13,840 nt of DNA, taken from assembly GCA_023136155.1 (NCBI GenBank), contig JAGLRT010000109.1, positions 1-13,840 of the forward strand, given 5' to 3'. The notes beneath the pieces are model-generated. The model was not told where the DNA came from. It did no database searches and was given only the letters and a program-made list of their open reading frames with translations. The stretch is from Methanosarcinales archaeon (GTDB lineage: Archaea > Halobacteriota > Methanosarcinia > Methanosarcinales > Methanocomedenaceae). The position numbers were made by a program, and so were the translations under genes. This document shows, in pieces, positions 12,964 through 13,840 of this stretch (its first letter is position 1; each line of letters starts with the position of its first letter).

Positions 12964-13614
12964 CTAAAGATCAATAATCTGTCCTGCTTTACATTCCATA
13001 TATTGATCTGGAAAAATCGTTTTAATCTCATCTTTGTATCGAGTGCAATGACAGGGTATTATCATGGAAATATCATTCAGACATTCAAAATTATTGAATT
13101 TATGAAAGCCGCCTATCACCCCATACGGCTCCCCGAAATCTTTAGCCTCATCAATGAAGTTCTCCAAACCCGGATGTGCACAGCCCGTAACAACCACAAT
13201 ACCCTGGTCAATTTTCAATAATATGGCCTGTTCTTTAATTTTATCCCCCATTTCACTTGCAATATATACATCATGAGCGATGTTTTTCAGTCCAGTTGCC
13301 TTCACATCACCTGCTCTTTGTTTTATCTCTTTCTTCAATTCACTGGAAAACGAATTAGGAACATAAACTGTAACATCCGGATGCAGTAAGTGGGTTAAGC
13401 CCCCCATATGATCCCAGTGGTCATGTGAAATGACAATTGTATCGATATCCTCTTTAGTAACCCCAAATTTTCCCATGTTGTAAAGTAGAACATTACCATC
13501 CCAGCCGGTATCGAACAAGATCTTTCTTTTTCCTGTTTCAACTAAACAGGAAAAACCCCACCCATTGACAAAACCATCCTCTGATTCGTTGTCATAAAAT
13601 ATTTTCAGTCTCAT
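12964..13614 (-). CDS. Metallo-beta-lactamase-fold hydrolase (COG1237-like)
   Basis: The 216-residue protein has the MBL metal motif HDHWDH at 64-69, preceded by ILFDTGWDGN (32-41). Later metal ligands are probably in GCAHPG (143-148) and IGGFH (166-170). PCHCTRYKDE at 186-195 closes the fold. The shape fits COG1237, often named after the dihydropterin ribofuranosylaminobenzene phosphate synthase, though that activity is not established for this group and the name should not be taken as function. The protein is shorter than many COG1237 members. It is the first gene of the operon and probably has the operon promoter in the 110 nt upstream. It ends in TAG 60 nt before the DUF89 gene. Confidence 0.88.
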   Translation of the reverse strand: MRLKIFYDNESEDGFVNGWGFSCLVETGKRKILFDTGWDGNVLLYNMGKFGVTKEDIDTIVISHDHWDHMGGLTHLLHPDVTVYVPNSFSSELKKEIKQRAGDVKATGLKNIAHDVYIASEMGDKIKEQAILLKIDQGIVVVTGCAHPGLENFIDEAKDFGEPYGVIGGFHKFNNFECLNDISMIIPCHCTRYKDEIKTIFPDQYMECKAGQIIDL

Positions 13615-13693
13615 CTTAATCGGTACATTACCAGCAGATTAAAAGCGTTACATTGCTCATGAATTGTACGCTCTTTTTGTTTAATTACCATAG

Positions 13694-13713
13694 AGGGAGG
13701 AAAAAACCTCCCT
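13694..13713. terminator. Perfect hairpin between the right-edge gene and the operon
   Basis: AGGGAGG (13694-13700) pairs with CCTCCCT (13707-13713) around a loop of six A residues. On the minus strand the loop is six T residues. It lies 11 nt beyond the stop of the right-edge gene and about 80 nt before the metallo-hydrolase start, so it most likely ends the upstream transcript. Confidence 0.6.
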
Positions 13714-13724
13714 TTATAGGCATT

Positions 13725-13840
13725 TCACTCATTAAGAACTTCTCTGACAAACTGTCCTTCTCCTACAAGTTCTATGATGTTGCCAAGTCGTTCCTTTCCT
13801 GGTTTTGTTCTGTATTTGACAAATGTGGAGGCAATCTTAT
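13725..13840 (-). CDS. C-terminal end of an unidentified protein (partial)
   Basis: Thirty-seven codons and a TGA stop (13725-13727) are visible; the start lies beyond the right edge. The peptide begins KIASTFVKYRTKPGKERLG and ends QFVREVLNE. A C-terminal GERLG..IER(I/V)G pattern is seen in sulfite/nitrite-reductase-like (Dsr-type) and some related redox proteins, so such a protein is a loose guess only. The helical, charged tail is consistent with a real coding end, and the perfect hairpin just downstream supports a gene end here. It might be part of the same functional neighbourhood, but the hairpin suggests separate transcription. Confidence 0.5.
   Translation of the reverse strand, partial: KIASTFVKYRTKPGKERLGNIIELVGEGQFVREVLNE

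Noticed and set aside
1..13840. CRISPR array, tRNA or rRNA genes
   Set aside because: No regularly spaced direct repeats, no cloverleaf with a T-arm pattern and no rRNA-like stretches were seen on either strand.

Overview
The window looks like chromosomal DNA of a methanogen-type euryarchaeon, most plausibly a member of the Methanosarcinales or a related methane-oxidising (ANME-2) lineage. The reasons are an archaeal Dph2 with its three separated cysteines, an archaeal-type Hpt, a DUF98 chorismate-lyase-like protein, the methanogen-associated DUF2111 and DUF5611 families, TATA-box promoters, and GGTGA or GGAGG ribosome binding sites. The DNA is moderately AT-rich. TAA, TGA and TAG all end genes. 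The exact genus cannot be told from the sequence.

Region 1 (1-6706) is housekeeping. A rho-independent-like hairpin closes an upstream gene. It is followed by an aspartate kinase, DUF5611 and DUF98 (plus strand), a divergent pair of DUF2111 (minus) and flavodoxin (plus), and then a plus-strand run of hpt, dph2, an untracked 46-residue charged protein and a ubiquitin-like sulfur carrier. That carrier has five extra residues after its Gly-Gly. Converging on it from the minus strand are a GerW/YtfJ-family gene and a DUF2953 gene, a pairing also known from Bacillus (ytfJ-ytfI).

Region 2 (about 6707-8386) is an accessory scar. It holds AT-rich palindromes, a phage terminase large-subunit remnant broken by an in-frame TAG, a well-expressed-looking four-helix membrane protein of unknown function, a GC-rich hairpin, and two adjoining transposase fragments. 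One fragment keeps its TATA box and Shine-Dalgarno site but has ATA where a start codon is expected.

Region 3 (8387-13614) is a compact minus-strand operon in the order metallo-beta-lactamase hydrolase, DUF89/ARMT1 protein, radical SAM enzyme, two MinD-like ATPases each carrying a double [4Fe-4S] ferredoxin insert, an IscU-like scaffold, and the Cys-rich DUF1847 protein. Four junctions overlap or nearly touch. The content suggests a dedicated metallocluster assembly or insertion machine: radical SAM chemistry, ATP-driven Fe-S carriers, a scaffold and a Cys-rich acceptor or chaperone. The product and the client protein are unknown. This is the best candidate here for an undescribed system.

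The right edge has a perfect hairpin and the last 37 codons of another minus-strand gene.
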